From Acidobacteriota bacterium (GTDB lineage: Bacteria > Acidobacteriota > Vicinamibacteria > Vicinamibacterales > SCN-69-37), in contig JADYYY010000020.1 in the NCBI GenBank assembly GCA_020853395.1, forward strand, positions 1 to 59,210: 59,210 nt of DNA, read 5' to 3'. The notes beneath the pieces were generated by a model. That model did no database searches. It saw nothing but the letters and a program-made list of their open reading frames with translations, and was not told the origin of the DNA. The number at the start of each line of letters is the position of its first letter. Position 1 is the stretch's first letter. The translations under genes and the position numbers were made by a program. Below are positions 17,249 through 25,350 of the stretch, piece by piece.

Positions 17249-17423
17249 GAACGAAGCCTCCTTGGGAACGGGTCCGCTTGCTGCCGCCAAGTGTGTATGA
17301 ACGGTGAGTGGACTTAAGCACAGCGGCACGGCAGCGTCAAGGCGCGCCGCAGCGGGCGTGGGCTCTGTCCGCGGGTGCCTGCGGGGGGCCGCCGTTTCGT
17401 GCTAGCGTCTGTCCCCGAAAAAC

Positions 17424-18947
17424 ATGGCGGCTCTCTCGTTTCTCGATCGTGCTCACACCGTGGCGCCAGCGGGCTACAGCCGCTGGCTCGTGCCCCCGTC
17501 GGCCCTGGCCATCCATCTGTGCATCGGCCAGGCGTACGCGCTGTCGGTCTTCAACCTTCCGATGAACCGGCTCCTCGGCATCACGGCGCCGGCACCTGGC
17601 GACTGGCCGCTGACGACGACGGTCTGGATCTTCAACATTGCGATCGTCTTCCTGGGCCTGAGCGCCGCCGTGTTCGGCACGTGGGTCGAACGTGTGGGGC
17701 CGCGCAAGGCGATGTTCGCGTCGGCGTGCTGCTTCTCGGGCGGGTTCCTCGTGTCGAGCGTCGGCGTCTCGCTGCACGTCATCTGGCTGGTCTACCTCGG
17801 CTATGGCGTGCTCGGCGGCATCGGCCTGGGCCTCGGCTACATCTCGCCGGTGTCCACGCTGATCAAGTGGTTCCCGGATCGCCCGGGGATGGCGACCGGC
17901 ATGGCGATCATGGGCTTCGGCGGCGGCGCGATGATCGGCTCGCCCCTCGCGGAGATCCTGATGCGCGCCTACGCGTCGCCCGCGTCGGTCGGCGTGTGGG
18001 AGACGTTCGTCACGATGGGGCTCGTGTACTTCGCGTTGATGATGTTCGGCGTCTTCAACGTGCGCGTGCCGCCCGATGGATGGACGCCGGCCGGGTTCGT
18101 GCCGAAGGCCGCCACGAACCGGCTGATCACGACCGCGAACGTCACGGCCGACGAGGCCATCCGCACGCCGCAGTTCTGGCTGCTCTGGGGTGTGCTGTGC
18201 ATGAACGTGACGGCGGGCATCGGCATCCTCGCGCAGGCCTCGCCGCTCATCCAGGAGTCGTTCCCCGGCCGCGTCACGGCGGCGGCCGCTGCCGGGTTCG
18301 TCGGCTTGCTGAGCCTGTTCAACCTGGCCGGCCGCTTCTTCTGGTCGTCGCTCTCGGACCTCGTCGGACGCAAGACCGTCTACATGATCTACCTCGGCCT
18401 CGGCATGCTGCTGTACTACCTCGTGCCGTCGTTCGCGAGCGCGGGCAACCTCGTGTTCTTCGTCGCCACCTTCTGCGTCATCCTGAGCATGTACGGCGGC
18501 GGCTTCTCGACGATCCCGGCGTACCTGCGCGATCTGTTCGGGACGATGCAGGTAGGGGCCATCCACGGCCGTCTGCTCACGGCCTGGTCCACGGCCGGCG
18601 TGCTCGGCCCGTCGATCGTCACCTACATCCGCGACTACCAACTGCAGCGCGGCGTGGCCAAGGCCGACGCGTACTCGATGGCCATCTACATCATGGTCGT
18701 CGTGCTCGCGGTGGGATTCGTCTGCAACCTGCTCACGCGCCCGGTCCACGAGCGCCATCACTACAAAGGCCCCCTGCCGCAGAAGGCGCCGGCATCGCGT
18801 GGCGGCTCGGTTGCGAGCGCCGTGCCGCTCGAGGCGGGCACGCCCACGTCCTCCGCGCGGCTCGCCGTGGCGTGGGTGTTCGTGAGCATCCCGCTGCTCT
18901 GGGGCGTCTACCAGACCCTCCTCAAGTCGTTCGCGCTGTTCGCCTGA
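17424..18947 (+). CDS. MFS transporter, oxalate/formate antiporter (OFA) type
   Basis: 507 residues with about 12 hydrophobic segments. The opening IHLCIGQAYALSVFNLPM and the GYGVLGGIGLGLGYISPVST motif followed by KWFPDRPGMATGMAIMGFGG are characteristic of the OFA branch of the major facilitator superfamily. An extended cytoplasmic stretch (about residues 220-250 and again 430-470) is rich in Pro and basic residues. It would exchange small carboxylates across the inner membrane; oxalate/formate is the named prototype, but the substrate here is not known. The gene stands alone, divergent from the sigma factor, and has no obvious Shine-Dalgarno before its ATG. Confidence 0.85.
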   Translation: MAALSFLDRAHTVAPAGYSRWLVPPSALAIHLCIGQAYALSVFNLPMNRLLGITAPAPGDWPLTTTVWIFNIAIVFLGLSAAVFGTWVERVGPRKAMFASACCFSGGFLVSSVGVSLHVIWLVYLGYGVLGGIGLGLGYISPVSTLIKWFPDRPGMATGMAIMGFGGGAMIGSPLAEILMRAYASPASVGVWETFVTMGLVYFALMMFGVFNVRVPPDGWTPAGFVPKAATNRLITTANVTADEAIRTPQFWLLWGVLCMNVTAGIGILAQASPLIQESFPGRVTAAAAAGFVGLLSLFNLAGRFFWSSLSDLVGRKTVYMIYLGLGMLLYYLVPSFASAGNLVFFVATFCVILSMYGGGFSTIPAYLRDLFGTMQVGAIHGRLLTAWSTAGVLGPSIVTYIRDYQLQRGVAKADAYSMAIYIMVVVLAVGFVCNLLTRPVHERHHYKGPLPQKAPASRGGSVASAVPLEAGTPTSSARLAVAWVFVSIPLLWGVYQTLLKSFALFA

Positions 18948-19011
18948 AGATCAGTTAAGATTCGCCCACTCCGTTCGACATCGACGATGGCCGGATGACT
19001 CGGGTGGTTGC

Positions 19012-20145
19012 ATGGATCCTGGGAGTCACCTGTTCGGGCTGATTCAGCAGCTCTACGCCGCACCCGGAAGCGTGGACGGGTGGAGCACATTCCTCGACCG
19101 CCTGCGGGCCTCCCTCCACGGATCGACCGCCCACCTGATTTCGCACGATCTGCAGTCGCGCCACGGCGACATGGCGGCCACCGCCGGCGCCGATCGCGGA
19201 GCCCTGACGCAATACCAGGAGTACTGGTCTGCCTTCGACGCCTGGGCCTACAGCCCGAAGCACGCGCAGCTCGGATCGGGAGCCGTCACGGTCGGAGACT
19301 CGCTCGTCGACCACACGCAATTGCAGCGCACGGCGTTCTACGCCGACTTCGCCAGGCACTACGACCTGGTGCGAATCATCGGCGGGGTCATCGAGGCCAG
19401 CCCCGCAGCGGCCTCGGTGCTGTCCATCTCACGAAGCGAACGGCAGGAGCCGTTCGCCGGCGCCGAGGTGACGCTCCTCAACGCGCTCGTTCCGCACGTT
19501 CAGCGCGCCCTGCAACTGCACCGGCGGCTCGTCGAATCCCGGGCTGCTGCCCACAATCTGGCCGTGGTGCTCGACCGATCGGCGCGTGCCGTGCTGTTCC
19601 TCGATGCATCCGGACGCATCACGTTCATGACAGACGCGGCCTCGCGCCTGCTGACCCGGCATGACGGCCTGAGCGTGGAGCGGCGCGAACTGTGGGCGTC
19701 GAACATGGCGGACCGCACGCGGCTGCGGGCCGCGATCTCGGGCGCGTTGAGCACGTCCAGCGGATCGGGATGCGCGACCGGCGTCGTGACCGTCGACCGC
19801 CATTCAGGACGGCGGCCCTGGATCGTCCTCGTGAGCCCGGTCACGCGCCAGCGCACGCCCTTCCCGGGCATCGAATCGACCGCGGCGATCGTGTTCGTGA
19901 AGGATCCGGAGCGGATGGCGATCCCCGATCACGCGACGCTGCAGGCCATGTTCGGCCTCACGCCGGCCGAAGTGAAGCTGACGCGGTTGCTCGTCGAGGG
20001 CTGCACGCTGCAGCAGGCAGGGACGCAGCTCGGTCTCCAGCGAGAGACCGCCAGAAGCCGCCTGAAGACGATTTTCGAGAAGACCGGTACGCACCGCCAG
20101 GCCGAGCTCGTGCTGCACGTGTTGAGCGCATCGCCAGTGATCTAA
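19012..20145 (+). CDS. LuxR-type transcriptional regulator (first of a tandem pair)
   Basis: 377 residues. The N-terminal ~190 residues form a sensor region of unknown fold; a PAS-like segment follows (RAVLFLDASGRITFMTDAA, about 193-290). The C-terminus is a LuxR-type helix-turn-helix, FGLTPAEVKLTRLLVEGCTL then GLQRETARSRLKTIFEKTGT. It ends THRQAELVLHVLSA. No response-regulator receiver domain is present, so it probably binds a ligand directly. The next gene (20210) has the same architecture and similar length, and the two likely arose by tandem duplication. Targets are unknown; PEP-CTERM genes lie on either side of the pair. Confidence 0.85.
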   Translation: MDPGSHLFGLIQQLYAAPGSVDGWSTFLDRLRASLHGSTAHLISHDLQSRHGDMAATAGADRGALTQYQEYWSAFDAWAYSPKHAQLGSGAVTVGDSLVDHTQLQRTAFYADFARHYDLVRIIGGVIEASPAAASVLSISRSERQEPFAGAEVTLLNALVPHVQRALQLHRRLVESRAAAHNLAVVLDRSARAVLFLDASGRITFMTDAASRLLTRHDGLSVERRELWASNMADRTRLRAAISGALSTSSGSGCATGVVTVDRHSGRRPWIVLVSPVTRQRTPFPGIESTAAIVFVKDPERMAIPDHATLQAMFGLTPAEVKLTRLLVEGCTLQQAGTQLGLQRETARSRLKTIFEKTGTHRQAELVLHVLSASPVI

Positions 20146-20209
20146 TCGAGGCGACGCGTCCGGTCCGCGTCCCGAACACCGTTCGCTGTGCGTGCGATGC
20201 AGGGGGGCT

Positions 20210-21337
20210 ATGGACATCGCGATCTTCTTCGAGGTGCTCGACGCGGTGTACGACGCCGCGGGTGATCCGAACGCCTGGCTCCAGTGCCTCGAGCGTCTGC
20301 GCGACGCCGTCAGCGGCAGCTCCGCTCACTTCGTGTCGGTCACGCCGGCCCAACAGCGATCGGTGGCGCTCTCCACGCTTGGCGACCCCGAAGCGTTCCG
20401 CGTCTACAACGAGCACTGGGGCGCGCGCGACCCCTGGGGACGCAGCCCGCGCGTTCGGGCGATCGCCGAGCCGACCGTCGTGCTGGGGGACGAGCTCGTG
20501 CCGCACTCGGCATTCACTCGCACGGACTTCTACGACGGTTTCGGGCGACCGTACGACATCGGCCGGTGCGTCGTCGGGTTCGTCGAAACGGGCCCGCGCA
20601 ACCTCACCGTCCTCACCATCACCCGAGCCGACCGGCAGCGCGCGTTCGCCACGCAAGAGGCCGCGTTCCTGCACGCGCTGCTGCCGCACCTGCAGCGCAG
20701 CCTGCAGTTGCAGCGCCGGCTCGCCGAAAGCGAAGCCGCGTCGCGCGATGTCGCGTCGGTCGTCGACCACGGCAGGCACGCGGTGATGCTCGTCGACGGC
20801 AGCGGACGCGTGACCTATATGAACGGCGCCGCCAATCGCCTCCTCGCTGCGCGCGACGGCCTCGTCGTCGACGGACGTGAGCTCGAGGCGGCGGCGTCCA
20901 GCGATACGGCGCGCCTTCGGTCGCTGATTCAGGAGGCCGCCGGGACTTCTGCCCGTACCGCCCTCGGAGCCGGCGGTCTGCTCGTCCTTGGGCGTCCGTC
21001 CGGAAGCCGCCCCCTCACGGTCGTCGTTGCCCCGTTGTCATCCCGGCGTCCCGAGGTGCCTGGTGCCGATGCCGCCGCAGCCATGGTGATCGTGGTCGAC
21101 CCGGAAGCTGCCGCTCGCGTGAACGACGACGTGCTCCGTGCCTTGTTCGGGTTCACGTCGTCGGAACTGCGGCTCGTTCACCTCCTGGTGAGCGGCCACG
21201 ACGTCAACGAAGCGGCGGCACGGTTGAATCTGTCGCACCAGACCATCCGCACGACCCTGAAGCGGGTGTTCGAGAAGACGAACACCCATCGACAGGCCGA
21301 ATTGGTCGCGCTCGTCGTCGCGGCCACCCGCGACTGA
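20210..21337 (+). CDS. LuxR-type transcriptional regulator (second of a tandem pair)
   Basis: 375 residues from the ATG at 20210, preceded by GGGGGG; an upstream in-frame ATG at 20192 lacks a ribosome site. It has the same plan as its neighbour: sensor region, PAS-like segment HAVMLVDGSGRVTYMNGAAN, then a LuxR helix-turn-helix FGFTSSELRLVHLLVSGHDV and LSHQTIRTTLKRVFEKTNT. The end THRQAELVALVVAA is shared with the first copy. Divergence in the recognition helix (HQTIRTT against RETARSR) suggests different operator preferences. It starts 64 bp after the first regulator's stop, so co-transcription is possible. Confidence 0.85.
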   Translation: MDIAIFFEVLDAVYDAAGDPNAWLQCLERLRDAVSGSSAHFVSVTPAQQRSVALSTLGDPEAFRVYNEHWGARDPWGRSPRVRAIAEPTVVLGDELVPHSAFTRTDFYDGFGRPYDIGRCVVGFVETGPRNLTVLTITRADRQRAFATQEAAFLHALLPHLQRSLQLQRRLAESEAASRDVASVVDHGRHAVMLVDGSGRVTYMNGAANRLLAARDGLVVDGRELEAAASSDTARLRSLIQEAAGTSARTALGAGGLLVLGRPSGSRPLTVVVAPLSSRRPEVPGADAAAAMVIVVDPEAAARVNDDVLRALFGFTSSELRLVHLLVSGHDVNEAAARLNLSHQTIRTTLKRVFEKTNTHRQAELVALVVAATRD

Positions 21338-21547
21338 CCTTGCGCTGACCGCGTCGACCGGCGCGGCCCGTACGCCTACCGGCTCGAACCCCGCCGCTCC
21401 CGCCCTATTTGAGGGTTGTGGCGATCTCGCCACCGCTGGCATCGTCAGCTCGATGATCTCCGACACGTAACGAACCACGGCAGGACGAAGGAAGTCGTCC
21501 TGCCATTGGACGTCGTCGCCGCCTTGGCTCGCCGGGCGACGACCGTG

Positions 21548-21835
21548 ATGGGAATTGTCTTGGCCACTGGACGTCGCGGACGTCTCGTGCTGATGCGCGA
21601 GGCGCGCGACACGTTGGAGCGGTGGGCGCGACAGCGCACCGCCGAGTACCGCATCGTCCGGCGCAGCCGCATCCTGCTGCTGCTCGTGGACGGGATGTCG
21701 GCTCGTGAGGTTGCGCGCGTCCTGCTGACGACGCGGCACACGGTGGACCTGTGGCGCCGGCGATTCGAGGCCGAAGGCGTGGAGAGCATTCTCAAGGACC
21801 GTCCCGGCCGGGGCCGACGCCGACGATCCGTGTAG
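21548..21835 (+). pseudogene. IS630-type transposase N-terminal HTH fragment
   Basis: 95 residues from the ATG at 21548; the frame is open upstream to 21416. The segment LERWARQRTAEYRIVRRSRI, LLLVDGMSAREVARVL, TVDLWRRRFEAEG and the end LKDRPGRGRRRRS match the helix-turn-helix head found at the N-terminus of IS630-family transposases. The DDE catalytic domain that should follow is absent: a stop comes straight after the arginine-rich linker and the next gene begins 106 bp later. I see no terminal inverted repeats. It could be a decayed insertion-sequence end or a domesticated stand-alone DNA-binding protein. Confidence 0.6.
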
Positions 21836-21894
21836 CGGCGAGGCGCCGAGAGCGCTGGCCTAGTTATTTCCGATCAGGCAAGGGGACGACGCAT

Positions 21895-21910
21895 TGGATT
21901 CGATGTTGCA
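21895..21910 (+). promoter_or_regulatory. Weak sigma-54-like -24/-12 candidate
   Basis: TGG and TTGCA are placed with the GG-N10-GC spacing of sigma-54 promoters, 32 bases before the ATG of the PEP-CTERM gene at 21942. The inner CAC of the -24 box is not conserved. PEP-CTERM genes in other bacteria are often under RpoN/PrsR control, which is why this is noted. The first PEP-CTERM gene (12625) has no such site. Confidence 0.25.
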
Positions 21911-21941
21911 CGACGTGAGGCCCGCCCGTTCTGGAGGAGAC

Positions 21942-22871
21942 ATGTCGACCACACGTCTGGCTGTAATCGCTCTGGCTGTCGTTGCGCTGCACGGATCGGC
22001 GGACGCCTCGCCGATCTTCTATTCCAGCGTCTTTGCAGGCGTCACGACGTTCCCTTCCGGCGAATCGGTCAGCGATTCACAGTTGGTGTTTTCCACGGAT
22101 ACGCTGGGGCCGGAAAAGGCTTCGCTCGCCGACGGCTCGGCGTGGGCATCGGTCACCGACGGCGCCCTGCGCGCGTACGCCACGACGGGCGGGAACTCCG
22201 CGGCGAACGGCACCGCTGGCTTCTTCGACACGCTGCTGTTGCAGTCCGCCTCTCTGGCACCCGGAACGGCCGTCCAACTCGCCGTGGAACTGCTTTTCAC
22301 ACGCACGCTTTCAGAAAACGGAGCTCCAGGCCCGTGCAGTTCGAAGGCCTTGGCGACCGCCAGCATCGACGGTAGCAACAGCCACGGTAACGCGGGCCAG
22401 GTTCTCGTGACGGACGCCACGTGTAACAACCAAGACGTCAACAACCCAACGGCCCTGTTCACGGGATTCATCGGCGAAGAATTGACGCTCGCCGCGTCCC
22501 TGGCCGCCTCCGTCGCCCCATTCAGTGGTTCTGCTACCGCAGACGCCAGCGCCGACTACTCGGTCGACGCGTCACATGCGCTCCGCTTCCTCGTGACGCC
22601 GGTCGGCGACTTCACCTACACGACGGCCAGCGGCAACAGCTACCTGGCGGCCGCCGCCCCGGATCCCGCGGCGGTCCCCGAGCCGGCGACCCTGCTGCTG
22701 TTCGGCAGCGCCCTCTCCATCGCCGCTGCCCGGGCGCGCAAGCGATCGAGAGCGCACGAGGCGAAATCGAGCGGCGCTCGCGGGGGCTGCTGGGCCCCCA
22801 CTTCGCGCCGCCGGCTCGTTCCCGCTCGCTCGCGTCCTTACTTTACTTTCCGGGCAACGCGAGCGCGATGA
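21942..22871 (+). CDS. PEP-CTERM protein with an abnormal C-terminal extension
   Basis: 309 residues from the ATG at 21942 (GGAGGAG upstream). Signal peptide MSTTRLAVIALAVVALHGSA, then a Ser/Thr/Ala-rich body. The sorting signal VPEPATLLLFGSALSIAAA with basic end RARKRSR should finish the protein. Instead the frame continues 39 more residues (AHEAKSSGARGG and on to FTFRATRAR) into the 3' end of the convergent PQQ dehydrogenase, overlapping it by 29 bp. A terminator-like hairpin (22782-22799) sits inside this extra part, so the tail looks like untranslated sequence that became coding by loss of the stop. Whether exosortase still processes it is unclear. No alternative frame offers an early stop. 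Confidence 0.78.
   Translation: MSTTRLAVIALAVVALHGSADASPIFYSSVFAGVTTFPSGESVSDSQLVFSTDTLGPEKASLADGSAWASVTDGALRAYATTGGNSAANGTAGFFDTLLLQSASLAPGTAVQLAVELLFTRTLSENGAPGPCSSKALATASIDGSNSHGNAGQVLVTDATCNNQDVNNPTALFTGFIGEELTLAASLAASVAPFSGSATADASADYSVDASHALRFLVTPVGDFTYTTASGNSYLAAAAPDPAAVPEPATLLLFGSALSIAAARARKRSRAHEAKSSGARGGCWAPTSRRRLVPARSRPYFTFRATRAR
22782..22799 (+). terminator. GC hairpin inside the PEP-CTERM tail
   Basis: GGGGGC / GCCCCC stem with a six-base loop, about 35 bases after the expected end of the PEP-CTERM signal. There is no strong U-tract. Placement suggests it once lay in the 3' untranslated region. Confidence 0.4.
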
Positions 22872-25149
22872 GGCCGGTCGGGCCTTTCGCCGGCGGGATT
22901 CGTGGGTCTGGGGCGCCGGCGCCACGCATGCCGGCTTCCGAGGCCGTCACCAGGACGTACTGCCGCCCGTTGAGCTCGAACATGGACGGCGAGCCGCTCG
23001 AGTACGCGCCGAGCGAGAACTCCCACAGCGGCTTGCCGGTGTCGGCGTCGTAGACGCGCAGCTTGCGATCGGTCGTGTTCACGAACAGCAGGCCCGTCGC
23101 TGTGGGAATGACCGAGCCCTTCACCAAAATGCCCTGCGCGCTGCCGGTGCCGGTGATGCCCTGCGAGACGAGCCGCAAGTCGTCGCCGAGGCCGATCTGC
23201 CACTTGATCGTGCCCTTGTTCAGGTCGTACGCCGTGAGCGTCGTGTACGGCGGGCTGATGATGTCGGGGTAGAGGCCGTAGCTCTCCATCACGAGCCGGT
23301 TCTCGGGCGCGTCGACATCGGGCGGATAGCCGCCGGCGCCCGACAAGGAGAAGCCGCCGCCGGCGCGGCCACCCTCGCGGACGCGCGCGGGGCCGCTCTC
23401 GACGGTCGGTCCGGGAGGGAACGACGGCGCCGGGCCGGCGGATCGTCCGAAACCGGCGCCGCCGCCACGTCCGCTGTCGGCCGTGGTGAGGAACGCGAGC
23501 AGCGCATCGAGATCGGTGGCGCTGAGCTGATGGAACGGCGGCATCTGGCCGCGCCCGTTCTGGATGGTGTTGCGCAGCTCGGCTTGCGAGAGGCGCGACG
23601 TGATGCCCACGAGCGGCGGAATCGCGGCCACGCCCGCGCGGTCCGGGCCGTGGCAGACCTGGCAGTTCTGCTGGTACACGGCCAGGCCCGGGCCGGCGGC
23701 CGGGCCCGCCCCGCCGCCGCGCATCGGGGGCTCTTCGCCCGGCCTCAGCAGCCGCATGATCGCGGGCACGTTGTAGTTCGTCACGTAGACCGTGCCGTCG
23801 TTCGGGTTCGCCGAGGTGCTGCCGAAGTTCGATCCGCCGTGATTGCCCGGCATGTGGATCACTTCGCTGAAGCCGATCGGCGTGAACGGACCGTCGTTGC
23901 GCGCCTTGCGCACCCGCTCCCGGTACTGCTCGCGCTCGGCCGGGGTCAGGACGTGCGGATTGATGTCGTCGGCGGTGAACGTCTGCCGGCCGAACGGGGG
24001 CGGCGTCGTCGGAATCGGCTGCGTCGGCCACAGCACCTCGCCCGGCACGTCCGTCTTCGTCGGCACCGGCTTCTCCTCGATCGGCCAGATCGGCGCGCCG
24101 GTGACGCGGTCGAACACGTACAGGTACCCGGTCTTGCCCGCCATCGCGACGACGTCGATGCTGCGGCCGTCCTTGCGGATGGTCGTCAACTGCGGCGCCG
24201 AGACGTTGTCGAAGTCCCAGAGGTCGTGGTGCACGTTCTGGAAGTGCCAGAGGCGCTTGCCCGTCCGCGCGTCGAGCGCGATGAGGCAGTTGGCGAACAG
24301 GTTCTGGCCCACGCGATCCGCGCCGTAGTAGTCGAACGTCGGCGAGCCGGTCGGGAAGTAGGCGATGCCGCGTGCGGCGTCGATCGAGAGCTCGCCCCAG
24401 GTGTTCGTGCCGCCGATGTACTTCCAGGCGTCCTTCGGCCAGGTCTCGTAGCCGAACTCGCCCGGTCGCGGCACCGTGTGGAACTGCCAGACCTTTCGGC
24501 CGGTGACGACGTCGTAGGCACGCACGTCGCCAGGGGGCGAGAAATAGCCCTCGCCCGTGGCCGAGCCGAGCAGAATCAGGTTCTCGAACACGCGGCCTGG
24601 GGTGCCGGACTGGATTCGGCCGACGGTCGTCGGATCGCGGTCGAGGCCCTCGCGCAGGTCGACGACGCCGTCGGTGCCGAACGTGCGGATGGACTTGCCG
24701 GTCCGCGCGTCGATCTCCTGCAGATAGTCGTTGATGCTGAAGATCAGCCGCCGGTCGCGGCCGTCGCGGCTTTCCCAGTAGTTGATGCCGCGCGTCGTCA
24801 TGCCCTGGAGCCCGTCGTGGATCCAGAGCTCCTTGCCCGTGGCGGCGTCGAGCGCGACGAGCGAGCTGTTGCGCGCGCGCGTGTAGATGATGCCGCGCGC
24901 GACGATCGGGTTGAACAGCGTCTCGGCGTGTGGGTATGCCCAGGCGACGTCGAGCCGGCCGACGTTGGCCTTGGTGATCTGTTCGAGCGGCATGAACCGC
25001 GAGCTGTCCGGGCCGCCGGCGTAGTCGCGCCATTCGCGGCGGCCCTGCTGACCGAGAACCGGGGCGACGAGCGCGGCGGCGAGCGCCGCGATGCCCGCGG
25101 CGCCGAGCAGCCGCCGGCGCAGGTATGAACGAGTTCGTGTGTCGGCCAT
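22843..25149 (-). CDS. PQQ-dependent dehydrogenase with internally inserted cytochrome c domain
   Basis: 768 residues from the ATG at 25149 (GGAG ten bases upstream). Signal region RRRLLGAAGIAALAAALVAP. The propeller aligns throughout with the 619-residue paralogue at 6530-8389, including VHHDLWDFDN in the active-site region (about 307-315). Between the shared segments NDGTVYV (about 450) and SYGLYPDIISPPY, where the short paralogue has under 30 residues, this one carries a c-type cytochrome: CQVCH at 496-500 binds haem and GQMPPF (Met536) is the likely sixth ligand. A Gly/Pro-rich linker follows. The enzyme can thus pass electrons from PQQ to its own haem. The sugar or alcohol substrate is unknown. 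Confidence 0.88.
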   Translation of the reverse strand: MADTRTRSYLRRRLLGAAGIAALAAALVAPVLGQQGRREWRDYAGGPDSSRFMPLEQITKANVGRLDVAWAYPHAETLFNPIVARGIIYTRARNSSLVALDAATGKELWIHDGLQGMTTRGINYWESRDGRDRRLIFSINDYLQEIDARTGKSIRTFGTDGVVDLREGLDRDPTTVGRIQSGTPGRVFENLILLGSATGEGYFSPPGDVRAYDVVTGRKVWQFHTVPRPGEFGYETWPKDAWKYIGGTNTWGELSIDAARGIAYFPTGSPTFDYYGADRVGQNLFANCLIALDARTGKRLWHFQNVHHDLWDFDNVSAPQLTTIRKDGRSIDVVAMAGKTGYLYVFDRVTGAPIWPIEEKPVPTKTDVPGEVLWPTQPIPTTPPPFGRQTFTADDINPHVLTPAEREQYRERVRKARNDGPFTPIGFSEVIHMPGNHGGSNFGSTSANPNDGTVYVTNYNVPAIMRLLRPGEEPPMRGGGAGPAAGPGLAVYQQNCQVCHGPDRAGVAAIPPLVGITSRLSQAELRNTIQNGRGQMPPFHQLSATDLDALLAFLTTADSGRGGGAGFGRSAGPAPSFPPGPTVESGPARVREGGRAGGGFSLSGAGGYPPDVDAPENRLVMESYGLYPDIISPPYTTLTAYDLNKGTIKWQIGLGDDLRLVSQGITGTGSAQGILVKGSVIPTATGLLFVNTTDRKLRVYDADTGKPLWEFSLGAYSSGSPSMFELNGRQYVLVTASEAGMRGAGAPDPRIPPAKGPTGLIALALPGK

Positions 25150-25251
25150 GTGGCCATCTCCAGTCCGGCAGCCGGGCGCCGGACGGTGAGCCGGGGATGG
25201 CCGCCAAATCACTCCCTGCTGGGGCGCAGGGATTGCGTTGACGTAAGCCTA

Positions 25252-25267
25252 CCGCCCCGGTGGGCGG
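25252..25267. other. Short GC hairpin between divergent genes
   Basis: Perfect six-base stem CCGCCC / GGGCGG with loop CGGT in the 201-bp gap between the PQQ dehydrogenase and cysH starts. It could be an operator or chance in GC-rich DNA. Confidence 0.25.
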
Positions 25268-25311
25268 CGGGCAAGGCGGGTGCGCGCTGGCGGCGCACGA
25301 GGTGCCAGCGT

Positions 25312-25341
25312 TTGGCAACGATCTCACCGCGCCGGTAGAGT
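25312..25341 (+). promoter_or_regulatory. Candidate cysH promoter
   Basis: TTGGCA (25312-25317), an 18-base spacer and TAGAGT (25336-25341) give the best sigma-70-like match seen in the window. The -10 box ends nine bases before the ATG, so the mRNA would have almost no leader, although AGAGAGG could still act as a ribosome site. Confidence 0.45.
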
Positions 25342-25350
25342 AGAGAGGCG

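Noticed and set aside
25150..25350. SAM or sulfur-related riboswitch before cysH
   Set aside because: Only a short GC hairpin is visible; no conserved riboswitch core, and the best promoter lies too close to the ATG to leave a leader.
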